A model generated the notes under the pieces. It ran no database searches. It saw only the letters and a list, made by a program, of their open reading frames with translations, and was not told the DNA's origin. The position numbers and the translations under genes were made by a program. 64,000 nucleotides of DNA from Marinomonas piezotolerans (lineage in GTDB: Bacteria; Pseudomonadota; Gammaproteobacteria; Pseudomonadales; Marinomonadaceae), in contig NZ_QKRA01000003.1 of the NCBI RefSeq assembly GCF_003362755.1, positions 1 through 64,000 on the forward strand. The letters run 5' to 3'. This document shows positions 46,017 through 55,591 of the stretch, one piece after another. Each line of letters opens with the position of its first letter. Position 1 is the stretch's first letter.

Positions 46017-47375
46017 ATGTCTGATCTTGATCGAGTGATTGTCATTGATGACGAGCAGTCCGTGCGTATGGCTATATCACAAACACTTCAATTAGAAGAC
46101 TTTGATGTTCACGAATATGCCAGCACGCAAGGTGTGATGGATCAGTTATCGATTGATTGGCCGGGTGTGATTGTAAGCGATATCAACTTACCCGGAATGA
46201 GCGGCTTAGAGCTTTTCGAGCAAGTCAAAAAAATCGATCAGGAGATACCGTTTATACTCATCACTGGCCATGGTGACATCAGTATGGCTGTGACTGCAAT
46301 TCGAGACGGCGCATACGACTTCATCGAAAAGCCCTTCTCTAATGATGACTTTGTTGAGGTCGTACGGCGTGCTTCAGAGAAGCGTCGATTGACGCTAGAA
46401 AACCGTAATCTACGTCTCGAGTTGGCGGCTCAGAACGCCCCCGGCCCACGTATTATAGGTAACACCTCTGGCATACATCGGTTACGCCAAGCTTTATTGC
46501 ACGTCGCAGATACCGCTGCCGATATCTTAATTCAAGGGGAAACCGGCACTGGTAAAGAGATGGTGGCCCGATTTATACATGAACACAGTTCACGGCGTAG
46601 TCGTCCTTTTGTAGCAATAAACTGCGGTGCTGTGCCTGATTCGATTATGGAGTCTGAACTATTTGGCCACGAAAAAGGGGCCTTTACCGACGCTAAGACT
46701 CAACGTATTGGAAAGTTGGAGCATTCCAATGGCGGCACATTATTCTTAGATGAAATTGAAAGCATGCCCATGTCAATGCAAGTCCGATTGCTGCGAGTAT
46801 TAGAAGAGCGCAAAGTCGAGCGACTAGGGTCGAACAAAGGTGTGGATTTGGATCTGCGAATACTAGCTGCGACCAAAGTTGAATTAAAAGGGTTAAGTGA
46901 AACAGGCACTTTTCGCGAGGACTTATATTATCGTTTAAATGTTGTCCGCGTTGATATCCCACCATTACGAGACCGCAAAGATGATATTCCATTGCTCTGG
47001 CAGCATTTCTGCTTAGTGGCAACTGCGCAATATAAGCGTGAATCTGAGCAGCTCTCGGCAGAGCGAATGCACAGCCTCATGAGTTACGATTGGCCAGGAA
47101 ATGTTCGAGAGCTACGAAACCTAGCTGAGCGCTATGTTTTGATGGGAGAGGCTGGATCATTTGAATTTGATCAAATCATTACGAACGAAGCGAATCCTGG
47201 TGTGATGACTTTACCAGAGCAGATGGAGCGCTTCGAAAAAACACTTCTAGAGCAAGAGCTGATGAGGCAAAAAGGCTCAATCAAGGGCACAATGGATGCC
47301 CTAGGGCTGCCTCGTAAAACGCTCTATGACAAGATGCGTAAATACGGAATAGATAAAGACTTATATAAATCTTAA
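46017..47375 (+). CDS. dctD: Sigma-54-dependent response regulator (DctD type)
   Basis: A 452-residue NtrC-family activator. The receiver domain (1-125) has DDE and phospho-acceptor Asp55 in SDINLPGMSG. The AAA+ domain has Walker A GETGTGKE (about 174-181) and GGTLFLDEIESMP (Walker B). The sigma-54 contact loop reads GAFTDA (221-226) rather than the common GAFTGA. The C-terminal Fis-type helix-turn-helix is GTMDALGLPRKTLYDKMRKYGI. It starts 19 bases after the kinase gene. A likely target is the dctPQM operon at 59.3-62.7 kb. Confidence 0.9.
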   Translation: MSDLDRVIVIDDEQSVRMAISQTLQLEDFDVHEYASTQGVMDQLSIDWPGVIVSDINLPGMSGLELFEQVKKIDQEIPFILITGHGDISMAVTAIRDGAYDFIEKPFSNDDFVEVVRRASEKRRLTLENRNLRLELAAQNAPGPRIIGNTSGIHRLRQALLHVADTAADILIQGETGTGKEMVARFIHEHSSRRSRPFVAINCGAVPDSIMESELFGHEKGAFTDAKTQRIGKLEHSNGGTLFLDEIESMPMSMQVRLLRVLEERKVERLGSNKGVDLDLRILAATKVELKGLSETGTFREDLYYRLNVVRVDIPPLRDRKDDIPLLWQHFCLVATAQYKRESEQLSAERMHSLMSYDWPGNVRELRNLAERYVLMGEAGSFEFDQIITNEANPGVMTLPEQMERFEKTLLEQELMRQKGSIKGTMDALGLPRKTLYDKMRKYGIDKDLYKS

Positions 47376-47415
47376 TAGAGTGGCGGGTGGATAGAAGATC
47401 GCACTTTAAAGGCGA

Positions 47416-47931
47416 TCAACTATCCTTCAACTGTACTGGGTTGGTGCTAAAAAGATAGCCATCAAAATGAGCAGATTGGTGCTCGGACAGCTCCATTAAT
47501 GTGTCTTTGACGTTTTCTAAATGCTGCCACATAGCTAAGCGCGCGGGACCTGCTTTTTTTTGTTGAATGGCTAACAATATGTGCTCGTGGTCGACCAGCC
47601 ATTTTTTGCGATACGCTTGGTCGGTGATGTGGATATGCAATTGTTTCCACATAGGGCTGTTTTCGCGTCGATCCCAAAGGTTTTTTACGAGATCAACAAG
47701 TACACTGTTTTGAGTCGCTTCAGCAATGGCAAGATGGAAGAGTTTATCTGCGACGTGATCGTTACCTGACTCATCAATACTTTTCTTTTCTAGCTCCAAT
47801 GCTTCACGCATCTTAATGATGTCTTTTTTGGTCGCCTGAGTGGCGGCAAATTCAGCGACATGACTTTCAAGTAACTGCCTTGCCTGCATCATCTCAAATG
47901 GTCCAACATCATCTTTATCAAATGCGGTGTC
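47416..47931 (-). pseudogene. uxuR: Truncated UxuR/ExuR-type GntR regulator, ligand-binding part only
   Basis: About 170 codons match the C-terminal FCD effector domain of UxuR/ExuR: VGPFEMMQARQLLESHVAEF, QFHLAIAEAT-like KLFHLAIAEATQNS, ENSPMWKQLHIH, and AMWQHLENVK near the end, finishing FDGYLFSTNP. The roughly 85-90 residue winged-helix DNA-binding domain is absent. Upstream the frame meets a TAG at 47932-47934, and no valid start lies before 47892. It cannot bind DNA in the usual way, so it is a gene remnant. It points toward the GH31 remnant, with only 12 bases between the open frames. Confidence 0.85.
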
Positions 47932-47943
47932 CTACCTTTTTAG

Positions 47944-48390
47944 ATCATGAGAGCGATGATTTATAGCAAGACGTGGTATGCCGGTGGTCAAGAGATTACG
48001 TTGCCCGCAGCACTAGAAGAGTTGCCATTGCTGGCTCGTGCAGGAAGCGTGATCCCGATGAGTAATCGAATTGCCCACGTTGACGCAGACAAAGAGACAC
48101 TGCGCAAATTCCTAGTTTTCCCACACAAAGGCACAGGGCAGCGTCATATATCGATATTTGACGACGATGGCCTCACGACAGGTTATTTGAATGACCTTTA
48201 TCTGCAGCTCAACATCATTTTGTCATCCGATTTGTCGAGAATTGACTTAACTATCTCGCGAGAAGGCAAATGGAAGCCTGCTTATGAAGACATTGCCTTT
48301 GTGCTGCCAGAGAGTGAACAGAGAGACTTATATGTTAATGGTCAATTGGTTACCTCTTCTAAAGTGGTTCGTTTAAGTGAGCTCGTTTAA
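47944..48390 (+). pseudogene. Truncated GH31 glycosidase, C-terminal remnant
   Basis: About 148 codons resemble the C-terminal region of GH31 alpha-glucosidases and alpha-xylosidases: KTWYAGGQEITLPAALEELP, LLARAGSVIPMSNRI, ISIFDDDGLTTGYLND, LTISREGKWKPAYEDIAFVLPE, and LYVNGQL. The catalytic barrel (over 500 residues) is missing. The frame is closed by a TAG at 47941-47943, immediately after the junction with the uxuR remnant. It sits 35 bases before uxaC on the same strand, so the intact gene was probably first in that operon. Confidence 0.82.
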
Positions 48391-48424
48391 GCAAGCTAAT
48401 ACCTTGCCTTGCTAAGGAAATGAT

Positions 48425-49837
48425 ATGAAAGCATTTATGACAGAAGATTTCTTACTAAGCACAGAGACAGCGAAACGCTTGTACCATGATTACGCCGCTG
48501 AGCAGCCAATTTATGATTATCACTGTCATCTGAATCCAAAGGAAATCGCAAACAATCGCCGCTTTAATGATTTAGGTGAGATTTGGTTGGAAGATGATCA
48601 TTACAAATGGCGTGCTATGCGTACTGCGGGGGTGAAAGAGCATCTGATTACAGGTAATGCGAGTTTTAAAGAGAAATATCAAGCGTGGTCTCAGACCGTA
48701 CCGCAATGCATTGGTAATCCCATTTATCACTGGACCCACCTAGAGTTACGTCGCCCGTTCGGTATTGACGGTGTGTTGTTTTCCCCTGAAACAGCAGATG
48801 CGATCTGGGACCAATGCAATGAGATGCTAGGGCAACCCGAATTTTCTGCGCGCGGTATCATGCAGAAAATGAATGTCAAAATGGTGGGGACCACTGATGA
48901 TCCTGCGGACAGTCTGGAACACCACAAATTCATTGCCAACGATGCGAGCTTTGATATCCATGTCACACCAAGTTGGCGCCCTGATCGCGCCTTCAAAGTA
49001 GAGCACGCTGGCTTTGTTGATTATCTCACGAAACTGGGTAAGGCTGCAGACATCGAAATTACAGGCTTCAGTGATTTGATTAGTGCTCTGGCGCGACGTC
49101 TTGACGTATTTGATGCACATGGCTGTCGAAGCGCTGACCATGGCATTGAAATCATGCGCTTTGCAGAGATTCCAGTTGAGGCAGATCTCGATACCATCAT
49201 GTCAAAACGTATCAAAAATGTGTCTCTCAGCGAGCTTGAGATGGCCCAATTCTCCACCGCTGTGCAGGTTTGGCTAGGCCAACAATATGCGAAAAAAGGC
49301 TGGGTGATGCAGCTGCATATTGGCGCACAGCGTAACAACTCCTCTCGCATGTTTAAGCTAGTCGGCGGTGATTCTGGTTTCGACTCTATGGATGATCGAG
49401 CGTATGCCGCCCCCTTAGCAGGTTTACTGAACGCGCTGGACCAAAGTAACGAGCTACCGAAAACGATCTTGTACTGCTTGAATCCGATGCACAATGAGAT
49501 GCTCGCAACGATGGTGGGTAATTTTCAGGGTGGTGGCGTGGCTGGCAAAGTCCAGTTCGGCTCGGGTTGGTGGTTCAATGATCAGCTTGATGGTATGCAA
49601 AGACAGCTCACCAGCGTGGCTCAGATGGGCTTATTGAGTCAGTTCGTCGGCATGTTGACCGATTCTCGCAGTTTCTTATCGTACACCCGTCACGAATATT
49701 TCCGTCGTTTGTTGTGTGACATGATCGGCGGTTGGGTAGAACGTGGCGAAGCCCCAGCGGATATGACTCTTTTGAGTAACATGGTGAAAGGCATCTGTGC
49801 GGATAATGCGAAATCATATTTTGGTTTTCAGGAATGA
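48425..49837 (+). CDS. uxaC: Glucuronate isomerase
   Basis: A 470-residue enzyme that isomerises D-glucuronate to D-fructuronate and galacturonate to tagaturonate. Family markers are [17 protein letters not shown] (metal-binding histidines), [39 protein letters not shown], and [13 protein letters not shown] near the C-terminus. A good AAGGA binding site precedes the ATG. It is the first intact gene of the uxaC-uxuB-uxuA-kdgK series, whose original promoter region appears to be lost. Confidence 0.97.
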   Translation: MKAFMTEDFLLSTETAKRLYHDYAAEQPIYDYHCHLNPKEIANNRRFNDLGEIWLEDDHYKWRAMRTAGVKEHLITGNASFKEKYQAWSQTVPQCIGNPIYHWTHLELRRPFGIDGVLFSPETADAIWDQCNEMLGQPEFSARGIMQKMNVKMVGTTDDPADSLEHHKFIANDASFDIHVTPSWRPDRAFKVEHAGFVDYLTKLGKAADIEITGFSDLISALARRLDVFDAHGCRSADHGIEIMRFAEIPVEADLDTIMSKRIKNVSLSELEMAQFSTAVQVWLGQQYAKKGWVMQLHIGAQRNNSSRMFKLVGGDSGFDSMDDRAYAAPLAGLLNALDQSNELPKTILYCLNPMHNEMLATMVGNFQGGGVAGKVQFGSGWWFNDQLDGMQRQLTSVAQMGLLSQFVGMLTDSRSFLSYTRHEYFRRLLCDMIGGWVERGEAPADMTLLSNMVKGICADNAKSYFGFQE

Positions 49838-49871
49838 TTGCCTCTTTCACCATACTAATTAGGAGCCATCA

Positions 49872-51338
49872 ATGATTACGGTACAAAGAAGCCATAGTAC
49901 ATACACTCCTGACAATGTGGGTGTTGGAATAGTGCATATTGGGCTCGGTGCTTTTCATCGTGCGCATCAAGCGGTTTATATCGAGAAAAACCTCAATCGC
50001 AATCTTGGCGGGGATTGGGGAATATGCGCAGTGAATATTCGCTCGAATAACCAACTAGTGGATCAACTGAAAGCCAACGATTGCCGCTACCACATTGCGG
50101 AATATCAAGACAGTCAACATGTCGAGTTGCGAGAGGTTAATGCGATCCGTGAGGCCCTGTTTGCCGGAGAAGACAAAGCGCCTTTGTTCGACAGATTAGT
50201 ATCGCCTTCGACGAAAATCGTGACATTGACTGTGACAGAGAAAGGCTACTACTTAACACCTTCAGAAAAGGCTCTACGCCAAGATGATCCTCATATTCAG
50301 CATGATATTGCACACCCCACAGCGCCTAAAACAGCACCGGGGATTTTAGTTGAAGCGTTGCATCGAAGACGTGAATTGGGCCTGCCCCCGTTTACGGTTC
50401 TGAGTTGTGACAACATGCCCAGCAATGGCCGGTTGACCCGAGAAGCTGTGTGTTCACTCGCGCGTCATCGATCCACAGAATTAGCCGAATGGATTGAGAG
50501 CAACGTGGCTTTTCCAAGCTCCATGGTGGATAGGATTGTGCCCGCGATGTCAGACGCCTCCCGCGAACGCCTGCAAGTAGAGTTACAGTGTAATGACCTT
50601 AATGCCGTGATGTGTGAATCGTTTAGTCAATGGGTTGTAGAAGATCACTTTCCCCAAGGGCGGCCTGATTGGGAGAACGACGGTGTGCAAATGGTAAAAG
50701 ATGTTCATCCTTTTGAAACGATGAAACTACGCCTTCTGAACGGCAGCCACTCTTTGCTCGCTTACGTCGGGCTAGCTGCAAACTACCAAACGGTTGCAGA
50801 AGCCGTGGCTGATAATCGCTTCGCTCAGTTGATTCGCCATTACATGAATGTCGAAGCCTCTCCGACACTGGATTTGCCAGAAAGTGTTGATGTTGAAGCC
50901 TACATTGAAAGGTTGGTGGGGCGATTTGGCAACGATAGTTTGCAACATCAATTGGCACAAATTGCGATGGATGGATCACAAAAAATCCCCCAGCGTTGGC
51001 TAAATGGTGCGTTGGAAAGGCTTGATCAACATGCTGACATAGAGGCTACCGCGCTTGGTGTGGCGGCTTGGCTTGCATTTGTAAGAGGTAAGGATCAAGC
51101 AGGTCGTACCTATACCGTTGATGACCCCATGGCAGAGACATTTAGTGAGCTGCACGCTCGTTGCCAAGATGCTAATCAACTTGTGAGTGAAGCGCTTAAA
51201 TTAGATGACATTTTCCCTCGTCAGCTGGCGCTCAATGAAACATTTTCTAAAGCAGTGCTCAAAGCATATCAAACAATTATTTCAAGTGGTGTAGCGGCAT
51301 GCTTAGGCTCCAGCGACACAGCTCATTTCGGAGGATAA
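49872..51338 (+). CDS. uxuB: Fructuronate reductase (mannitol dehydrogenase family)
   Basis: A 488-residue NAD-dependent enzyme that reduces D-fructuronate to D-mannonate. [18 protein letters not shown] is the nucleotide-binding motif. [30 protein letters not shown] and [16 protein letters not shown] (catalytic lysine and histidine) match the family. Mannitol dehydrogenases are close relatives, but the position between uxaC and uxuA makes fructuronate reductase the likelier call. It follows uxaC by 34 bases with an AGGAGC binding site. Confidence 0.9.
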   Translation: MITVQRSHSTYTPDNVGVGIVHIGLGAFHRAHQAVYIEKNLNRNLGGDWGICAVNIRSNNQLVDQLKANDCRYHIAEYQDSQHVELREVNAIREALFAGEDKAPLFDRLVSPSTKIVTLTVTEKGYYLTPSEKALRQDDPHIQHDIAHPTAPKTAPGILVEALHRRRELGLPPFTVLSCDNMPSNGRLTREAVCSLARHRSTELAEWIESNVAFPSSMVDRIVPAMSDASRERLQVELQCNDLNAVMCESFSQWVVEDHFPQGRPDWENDGVQMVKDVHPFETMKLRLLNGSHSLLAYVGLAANYQTVAEAVADNRFAQLIRHYMNVEASPTLDLPESVDVEAYIERLVGRFGNDSLQHQLAQIAMDGSQKIPQRWLNGALERLDQHADIEATALGVAAWLAFVRGKDQAGRTYTVDDPMAETFSELHARCQDANQLVSEALKLDDIFPRQLALNETFSKAVLKAYQTIISSGVAACLGSSDTAHFGG

Positions 51339-51339
51339 T

Positions 51340-52515
51340 ATGGAACATACTTGGCGTTGGTTTGGACCCAGCGATGAAACCACGTTGACGGATATTCGTC
51401 AGACAGGCGCGACGGGAGTGGTGACGGCATTGCATGAAATTCCGAATGGCGACGTCTGGCCTGTTGAAGCCATCCAAGCACGGAAAGAGATGATAGAAGC
51501 GCACGAACTTCGTTGGTCAGTGGTTGAAAGTGTCCCTGTGCATGAAGACATTAAAAAGCGTACCGGCAATTTTAAGCAATACATAGAAAACTATCGGCAA
51601 ACTCTCCTGAACTTAGGGGCATGTGGGATAGATACAGTGTGCTATAACTTCATGCCAGTTCTAGATTGGACACGTACGGATCTTGATTTCGCTCTACCTG
51701 ACGGTTCTCGTGCGCTACGCTTCGATCAAACGGCGTTTGCAGCCTTCGAGCTGTATATTCTTGAGCGCAAAGGGGCAGAGTTAGAATACAGTGCAGAGGA
51801 AAAGGCACAGGCGAAAGCGTATTTGGAAGCGGTAAGCGACCAAGACAGAGAGCGTTTGGTGGCTAATATTATTGCGGGTCTACCTGGCTCAGAGGAAAGC
51901 TATACCCTTGAGCAGTTTCGCGCCAAATTAGACGAGTACGCACACATCAATAAAGATACCTTGCGTGAACACTTGAAGCTGTTCTTGGAAGATATCGTGC
52001 CTGCAGCGGAACAAGCTGGCTTGTGTTTGGCGATCCATCCTGATGATCCACCACGTCCTATATTAGGACTGCCTCGAGTCGTGTCGGTAAAAGACGATAT
52101 TGAATGGTTATTGAATGCGGTGCCAAGCCCTGTTAACGGCATAACACTTTGTACGGGGTCTTATGGGGTTCGTGCAGACAACGATTTGGTCGATATGGTG
52201 CAGCGTTTTGGTTCCAATATTTTCTTTACACACTTGCGTTCAACCAAGCGCGAAGAGGTGGCTGGGAGCTTTCATGAAGCCTCTCACCTTGGTGGGGACG
52301 TTGACATGGTAGGCGTTGTCAGAGCCTTGTTGCTGGAAGAGAAAAAGCGTCATGACAGCAGTACTCCGCGCCTAATTCCTATGCGACCAGACCACGGGCA
52401 CCAAATTCTGAACGATCTTGAGCAGAATGCTAAACCTGGCTACTCCAAACTTGGTCGCATGAAAGGTTTAGCGGAGGTTCGGGGCTTAGAGCTGGGCCTC
52501 AAGAGTACTTTATAA
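51340..52515 (+). CDS. uxuA: Mannonate dehydratase
   Basis: A 391-residue enzyme that dehydrates D-mannonate to 2-keto-3-deoxygluconate. Markers are [29 protein letters not shown] at the N-terminus, [52 protein letters not shown] (metal ligands), and [13 protein letters not shown] near the end. It begins 1 base after uxuB with a GGAGGATAAT leader, so the two are coupled. Confidence 0.97.
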   Translation: MEHTWRWFGPSDETTLTDIRQTGATGVVTALHEIPNGDVWPVEAIQARKEMIEAHELRWSVVESVPVHEDIKKRTGNFKQYIENYRQTLLNLGACGIDTVCYNFMPVLDWTRTDLDFALPDGSRALRFDQTAFAAFELYILERKGAELEYSAEEKAQAKAYLEAVSDQDRERLVANIIAGLPGSEESYTLEQFRAKLDEYAHINKDTLREHLKLFLEDIVPAAEQAGLCLAIHPDDPPRPILGLPRVVSVKDDIEWLLNAVPSPVNGITLCTGSYGVRADNDLVDMVQRFGSNIFFTHLRSTKREEVAGSFHEASHLGGDVDMVGVVRALLLEEKKRHDSSTPRLIPMRPDHGHQILNDLEQNAKPGYSKLGRMKGLAEVRGLELGLKSTL

Positions 52516-52530
52516 GAGGGGCTGTACTGC

Positions 52531-53460
52531 ATGAATGAGTCGAACAATCCAGTGCGGATCGCTTTCATTGGCGAATGTATGATACAGCTTCAGGGCCCCC
52601 TGTTTGGCTCACTTAAGCAAAGTTGGGGGGGAGATACCTACAACACCGCGGTGTATTTGCGCAGACTGCTGCCAGAGGAGTTTGAAGTGCACTACTTGAC
52701 GGCGTTAGGGGATGACGCATTGAGTGAGCATTTAAAGCAAGCATGGCATGCGCAAGGGCTGGACGTCGGTAAAATTCGAACCATAGCCGACAAGCGCCCT
52801 GGTTTATATCAAATCAGTACCGATGCCAGTGGTGAGCGATCGTTTCATTACTGGCGTAATGATGCAGCGGCTAAATACCTGTTTGACCAGCGGAACGTTG
52901 ATGAGGTGGCAGATCTTCTCATGTCATTCGATCAAGTGTATGTATCGGGTATCAGCTTGGCTATTTTGACGCAAGAAGGACGATCTGTATTACTGAGTGC
53001 ATTAGAGCGATACGCTGATCACGCAGGTAAGGTCGTATTTGATAATAATTATCGACCGGCCCTTTGGGCCTCATTAGAAGAATGTCGACAAGCATATCGT
53101 CGTATTTTAGCGGTGGCCGACATCGCGCTAATTACCGAAGACGACGATCAGCTTTTGTGGCAATACACCCAAAGTGATGAGATTTTTGCGGCCTATCAAT
53201 GTCCGGAAGTGGTCATCAAGCGCGGCTCTGAAGCCTGCTTGCTGCGTGTTAATGGGCAACGCATGGCCGTGCCGACTCAAGCTGTTGACAATGTGGTGGA
53301 TACCACTGCAGCGGGCGACTCGTTCGCAGCGGGCTATTTGTTTGGGCGTCTGACATCCGAATCACCAGAGCAATCAGTGCGCTATGGCCATACTCTAGCG
53401 GGCCGAGTGATTCGATTCCCAGGGGCGACTATAGACGAATCGGCCATGCCTCACTTTTGA
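52531..53460 (+). CDS. kdgK: 2-keto-3-deoxygluconate kinase
   Basis: A 309-residue PfkB-family sugar kinase. IAFIGECMIQLQG begins the family, SWGGDTYNTAVYLRRLLP is the substrate loop, and DTTAAGDSFAAGYLFGRL is the PfkB ATP/anion-hole signature with the catalytic aspartate. It would phosphorylate the product of UxuA to 2-keto-3-deoxy-6-phosphogluconate, which joins the Entner-Doudoroff pathway and is the known HexR effector. It closes the uronate series; no aldolase gene is attached. Confidence 0.94.
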   Translation: MNESNNPVRIAFIGECMIQLQGPLFGSLKQSWGGDTYNTAVYLRRLLPEEFEVHYLTALGDDALSEHLKQAWHAQGLDVGKIRTIADKRPGLYQISTDASGERSFHYWRNDAAAKYLFDQRNVDEVADLLMSFDQVYVSGISLAILTQEGRSVLLSALERYADHAGKVVFDNNYRPALWASLEECRQAYRRILAVADIALITEDDDQLLWQYTQSDEIFAAYQCPEVVIKRGSEACLLRVNGQRMAVPTQAVDNVVDTTAAGDSFAAGYLFGRLTSESPEQSVRYGHTLAGRVIRFPGATIDESAMPHF

Positions 53461-53468
53461 TCAATATT

Positions 53469-54380
53469 CTAATCTGCTTTTCCTGTGGTAGTGGGCCATT
53501 GCTCTAATAGGATCTGAATAAACAGGTCTGCTGACGGAGATACGGGCGTAGATGTGCGTCGTATCAGCCCAATGGAGCGGTCGATTTGCTCTCCTGCTAG
53601 GGGGCGGTAGGTGAGCGCACTGTTGGTCCCCAAAGGCATAGCTAAACGCGGTACAATCGACAGTCCCAAACCCGTTTCAACAAGGCCTAAAGACGTCGAT
53701 AAGTGTTGAACTTCGTAGAAACTGTTGAGATTGACCTGATCGCGAGCAATCGATTTGTCTAATAGTATTCGGTTGCCACTGGTGCGACTCACACTGATTA
53801 ATTTGTAATCTTCTAAATCCTTCCAAGTGATTTCTTCCAATGCGGCCAAAGGGTGATCTTGGCGCATACATACCACAAATGGGTCGTCGATAAGTGGTGT
53901 AAAGCTCACTTCTGAATGCTGAGCGATGGCCATATTGATACCAAAATCGGCATCACCCTGTATGACTGATTCAAGCCCTTGGTTAGCGCTTTCATCCAAT
54001 ATTCGAATCTGAATTCCAGGATATTTATCGTTAAATGCTTTGATAACAGAAGGTAAGAAATAAAACGCCGCCGTGGGGATGCACGCAATCGTGATGGTGC
54101 CTTTTTGTTGGCTGGCCATGTCCTTGATACCTAACACCGAAAGCTCAAACTCTTCTAACATTCGGCGCGCTTTGGGGAGAAACTCTCGACCCACTGTCGT
54201 CAGTTTTGTTTTTCTCGTCGTTCGTTCAAACAGGCTTGCTCCCAGCACGATTTCTAGCTTTTGTATGCGTCGGCTCAGGGCTGGTTGAGACAAAAACGTG
54301 GCTTCAGCTGCCTCGTGAAAATTCCCTGTTTCGGCGACCTTTACAAAGATTACAAGGTCCTTAAATTCGATTTGATGCAT
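53469..54380 (-). CDS. LysR-family regulator
   Basis: A 303-residue regulator with the N-terminal winged helix (1-60; VAETGNFHEAAEATFLSQPALSRRIQKLE) and a LysR substrate-binding domain (about 90-295; ITIACIPTAAFYFLPSVIKAF, MAIAQHSEV). It is divergent from the isomerase and tricarboxylate transporter genes, so it probably controls them in response to the transported acid. The effector is unknown. Confidence 0.92.
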   Translation of the reverse strand: MHQIEFKDLVIFVKVAETGNFHEAAEATFLSQPALSRRIQKLEIVLGASLFERTTRKTKLTTVGREFLPKARRMLEEFELSVLGIKDMASQQKGTITIACIPTAAFYFLPSVIKAFNDKYPGIQIRILDESANQGLESVIQGDADFGINMAIAQHSEVSFTPLIDDPFVVCMRQDHPLAALEEITWKDLEDYKLISVSRTSGNRILLDKSIARDQVNLNSFYEVQHLSTSLGLVETGLGLSIVPRLAMPLGTNSALTYRPLAGEQIDRSIGLIRRTSTPVSPSADLFIQILLEQWPTTTGKAD

Positions 54381-54500
54381 GAAATTGAGTTCCTATTGAT
54401 GCGTGTCACGCATTGATTATGGCCTATATTTGCATTTGATGCATTTGTATTTGCGTGTAATTCTTCACCCTACAAGAACAACACGCGGAAATTACGTTAA

Positions 54501-55556
54501 ATGGGTGAACTTACTATACCTTGCATGCTTATGAGAGGAGGGACTTCGAGAGGTCCTTACCTTCGTTTGACTGACATGCCAGAAAACCGCGATCAGTTAG
54601 CAGAATTACTGATCAAGATAATGGGGTCCGGCCACGAATTGCAGATCGATGGTTTGGGCGGCGGTAATAGCCTCACCAGCAAGGTCGCTATGGTTGGGCC
54701 TTCAAGAACTGCTGATGCAGATGTCGAATATTTGTTCGCACAAGTTGGCATCGCAGATAAAACAGTCGATTTTTCGCCTAACTGCGGCAACATGCTTGCG
54801 GGAGTTGCTCCGTTCGCCGTTGAGTCGGGGTTGGTCTACGCTAACGAAGGTAAAACCACCGTACGCATTAGAAACCTAAACACCAATAAGCTGATCCACT
54901 CAACCGTTCTAACACCGAACAAACGAGTGGAGTACAAAGGCGATGTGATGATCAGTGGGGCTAATTCTCCTGGTGCCCCTATCGAACTGACTTTTTTGGA
55001 TGTAGCAGGCTCTAAAACAGGAAAGTTATTCCCTACAGGTCAGAAAGTTGACGTCATTGATGGCATTCCCGTTACCTGTATCGACGCGGCGACGCCCGTC
55101 ATGATCGTTGATGCTTCAAGCTTAGGTAAAACAGGCCATGAAGCGCCAAAGGATTTAGACGCAGATGACATTTTCATGCAGCGACTTGAGGCATTACGTC
55201 GTAAAGCTGGGTTGCTAATGGGAATGGGCGATGTGTCTGAAAAGGTGATTCCAAAACCAATTTTGGTGTCGCCACCACAAACCCAAGGGGTTATTTGTGC
55301 ACGCTATTTCGTTCCCAATCGTTGTCACAAAGCGTTGGCTGTGACGGGCAGTATTGCGATTGTGAATGCGCTTTGCAATGAGGGCACACTTGCACAAGAA
55401 CTCGTTCAAGCTGAATTAGGTGCGACAGCATTTAAGCTAGAGCATCCGACTGGGTTTATTGATCTTACTGCGAACTGGCAAAATGGAGAGGTGCAATCCG
55501 TTTCATTGGTCAGAACCGCAAAACCGATTTTCTCTGGGTTGGTCTATCTAAATTAG
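54501..55556 (+). CDS. PrpF/GalD-family isomerase (4-oxalomesaconate tautomerase-like)
   Basis: A 351-residue member of the diaminopimelate-epimerase-fold PrpF family. PCMLMRGGTSRGPYLRLTDMP is the N-terminal signature, DGLGGGNSLTSKVAMVGPS and DFSPNCGNMLAGVAPFAVE the substrate loops, and EHPTGFIDL closes the second domain. Characterised members move double bonds in unsaturated tricarboxylates such as 4-oxalomesaconate (GalD), methylaconitate and aconitate. No gallate or methylcitrate genes are nearby, so the substrate is open. It is likely cotranscribed with the transporter. Confidence 0.85.
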   Translation: MGELTIPCMLMRGGTSRGPYLRLTDMPENRDQLAELLIKIMGSGHELQIDGLGGGNSLTSKVAMVGPSRTADADVEYLFAQVGIADKTVDFSPNCGNMLAGVAPFAVESGLVYANEGKTTVRIRNLNTNKLIHSTVLTPNKRVEYKGDVMISGANSPGAPIELTFLDVAGSKTGKLFPTGQKVDVIDGIPVTCIDAATPVMIVDASSLGKTGHEAPKDLDADDIFMQRLEALRRKAGLLMGMGDVSEKVIPKPILVSPPQTQGVICARYFVPNRCHKALAVTGSIAIVNALCNEGTLAQELVQAELGATAFKLEHPTGFIDLTANWQNGEVQSVSLVRTAKPIFSGLVYLN

Positions 55557-55591
55557 ACCGCTTCAATCAATAAAAATAACAGGTGTCTACT

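Noticed and set aside
49021-49494. Long antisense open frame (157 codons) inside uxaC
   Set aside because: It lies wholly inside a conserved gene on the other strand and its translation resembles no family.
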